Positions 5,824 to 6,530 of a DNA stretch of 6,530 nucleotides are shown in pieces. How positions within the stretch are numbered: the stretch's first letter is position 1; each line of letters opens with the position of its first letter. The DNA lies in assembly GCA_020217165.1 (NCBI GenBank), contig JAIWOE010000200.1:1-6530 (forward strand), given 5' to 3'. The stretch is from Desulfovibrio sp. Its GTDB lineage: Bacteria; Desulfobacterota; Desulfovibrionia; Desulfovibrionales; Desulfovibrionaceae. The translations under genes and the position numbers were made by a program. The notes under the pieces are model-generated. The model did no database searches, was not told the DNA's origin, and was given only the letters and a program-made list of their open reading frames with translations.

Positions 5824-6530
5824 ATGCGCTCGTTGCTGGCACCGGACGCCCCCTGGCGGCTCCTGCGCCTGGGCCGCTGGACCACCGCCGGCCTGGCTCT
5901 GGCTGGCGGCGGGCTGCTCTTGGCTGGCTGGACCGCCGCCGGCACCGCCGTCCTGGCGGTCGGCTCTGCCCTGGCCGTGATCGGGGCGTGGTGGATGCAG
6001 CGCTCCCTGGCGCGCTCCCTGGCCCACGCCCAACACCTGGACAAGGCCCTGCTGCAGGCGCAAAAAATGTCGGAAATCGGCCAGCTGGCGTCGGGGGTGG
6101 CGCATGAGATCAACAACCCCCTGGCCATCATCGGTCAGGAAGCCGAGCTGACCCTCCTGCTCCTGGGCGACGAAAACCCCAATGGCCACGGCGCGGATAT
6201 CCGCGACAGCCTCTGCCAGATCTGCCAGCAGGTGGCCCGCGGCGGAGAGATCACCCGCAAACTCCTGGATTTCTCCCGCCCGCGGGAGGCCTTTGTCCAG
6301 GCCTGGGACCTCAACCGCCTGGTGGAAGACATGGTGCTGCTGGTGGAACGCGACGAGCGCCTGCTGGATGTGGAGGTCATTCGGAGCTATGATCCTGCCC
6401 TGACCACCCTGCACACCGACGGTCCCTTGCTGCGGCAAGTATTGCTGAACCTGCTCAACAACGCCGCCCAGGCCGTGCAGGCGGCCCAAGGGTCGCACCA
6501 CACCCGCGGAGGTAAGGGGCGCGTTGTGGT
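5824..6530 (+). CDS. Second sensor histidine kinase (HK2), cut by the window end
   Basis: The frame opens at ATG 5824, behind a strong AAGGAG at 5811-5816 with a seven-base spacer, and stays open to the last base, giving 235 full codons. The N-terminus has two hydrophobic stretches at about 20-36 and 40-57 separated by only a few residues, so it is a membrane hairpin with essentially no periplasmic sensor. A short helical linker (about 60-85) leads to the dimerisation domain, with GVAHEINNP and phosphoacceptor His94, and FSRPRE at 150-155. The ATPase domain starts with QVLLNLLNNAAQAV and its N-box Asn213; the G1 and G2 boxes would lie beyond the window. The core resembles HK1 and NtrB-type kinases. 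Lacking an external sensor, it may sense within the membrane, take its cue from a partner such as the small membrane protein, or act mainly as a phosphatase or relay on the receivers; these are inferences. Confidence 0.92.
   Translation, partial: MRSLLAPDAPWRLLRLGRWTTAGLALAGGGLLLAGWTAAGTAVLAVGSALAVIGAWWMQRSLARSLAHAQHLDKALLQAQKMSEIGQLASGVAHEINNPLAIIGQEAELTLLLLGDENPNGHGADIRDSLCQICQQVARGGEITRKLLDFSRPREAFVQAWDLNRLVEDMVLLVERDERLLDVEVIRSYDPALTTLHTDGPLLRQVLLNLLNNAAQAVQAAQGSHHTRGGKGRVV

Noticed and set aside
5283..6501. Two overlapping long minus-strand open frames (5283-6131 and 5740-6501)
   Set aside because: They run antisense to HK1, RR2 and HK2, which have clear motifs, and their compositions are biased with no domain signature. 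They are shadow frames.

Overview
The window looks like a chromosomal segment from a GC-rich deltaproteobacterium, most likely a sulfate reducer of the Desulfovibrionales. The grounds are high GC at third codon positions, the style of the Cache-type kinase, and a dikinase-like protein whose C-terminal motifs resemble proteins I recall from Desulfovibrio and Geobacter relatives. This assignment is inference; no taxonomic marker gene is present.

All six genes lie on the + strand and are closely spaced, which suggests one operon. In order: a small one-helix membrane protein with a long, coiled-coil-like tail (70-528); a stand-alone receiver protein, RR1 (627-1010); a large cytoplasmic protein with the ATP-grasp and phosphohistidine domains of PEP synthase/pyruvate phosphate dikinase but a different C-terminal domain (1075-3726); a membrane histidine kinase with a periplasmic Cache-like sensor, HK1 (3730-5385); a second stand-alone receiver, RR2 (5397-5780); and a second histidine kinase with a short membrane hairpin and no sensor domain, HK2 (5824 to the window edge, incomplete). 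HK1 follows the dikinase-like gene by 3 bases and RR2 follows HK1 by 11. The two wider gaps, before RR1 and before the dikinase-like gene, each hold a perfect inverted repeat.

The genes suggest a phosphotransfer signalling module. Two HisKA-type kinases could feed two receivers that carry no DNA-binding or enzymatic output domain, and the receivers would then have to act by protein contact or as relay intermediates. The dikinase-like protein has intact-looking ATP-site residues and the phosphohistidine, but no recognisable PEP/pyruvate TIM barrel, so ordinary PEP synthesis is unlikely. It may be the effector or a target of the receivers, or it may phosphorylate an unknown substrate. This functional link rests on gene order and is not proven by the sequence.

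No RNA genes, mobile elements, CRISPR arrays or convincing terminators were seen. The first 69 bases hold only the leader of the first gene and possibly the last codons of an upstream gene.
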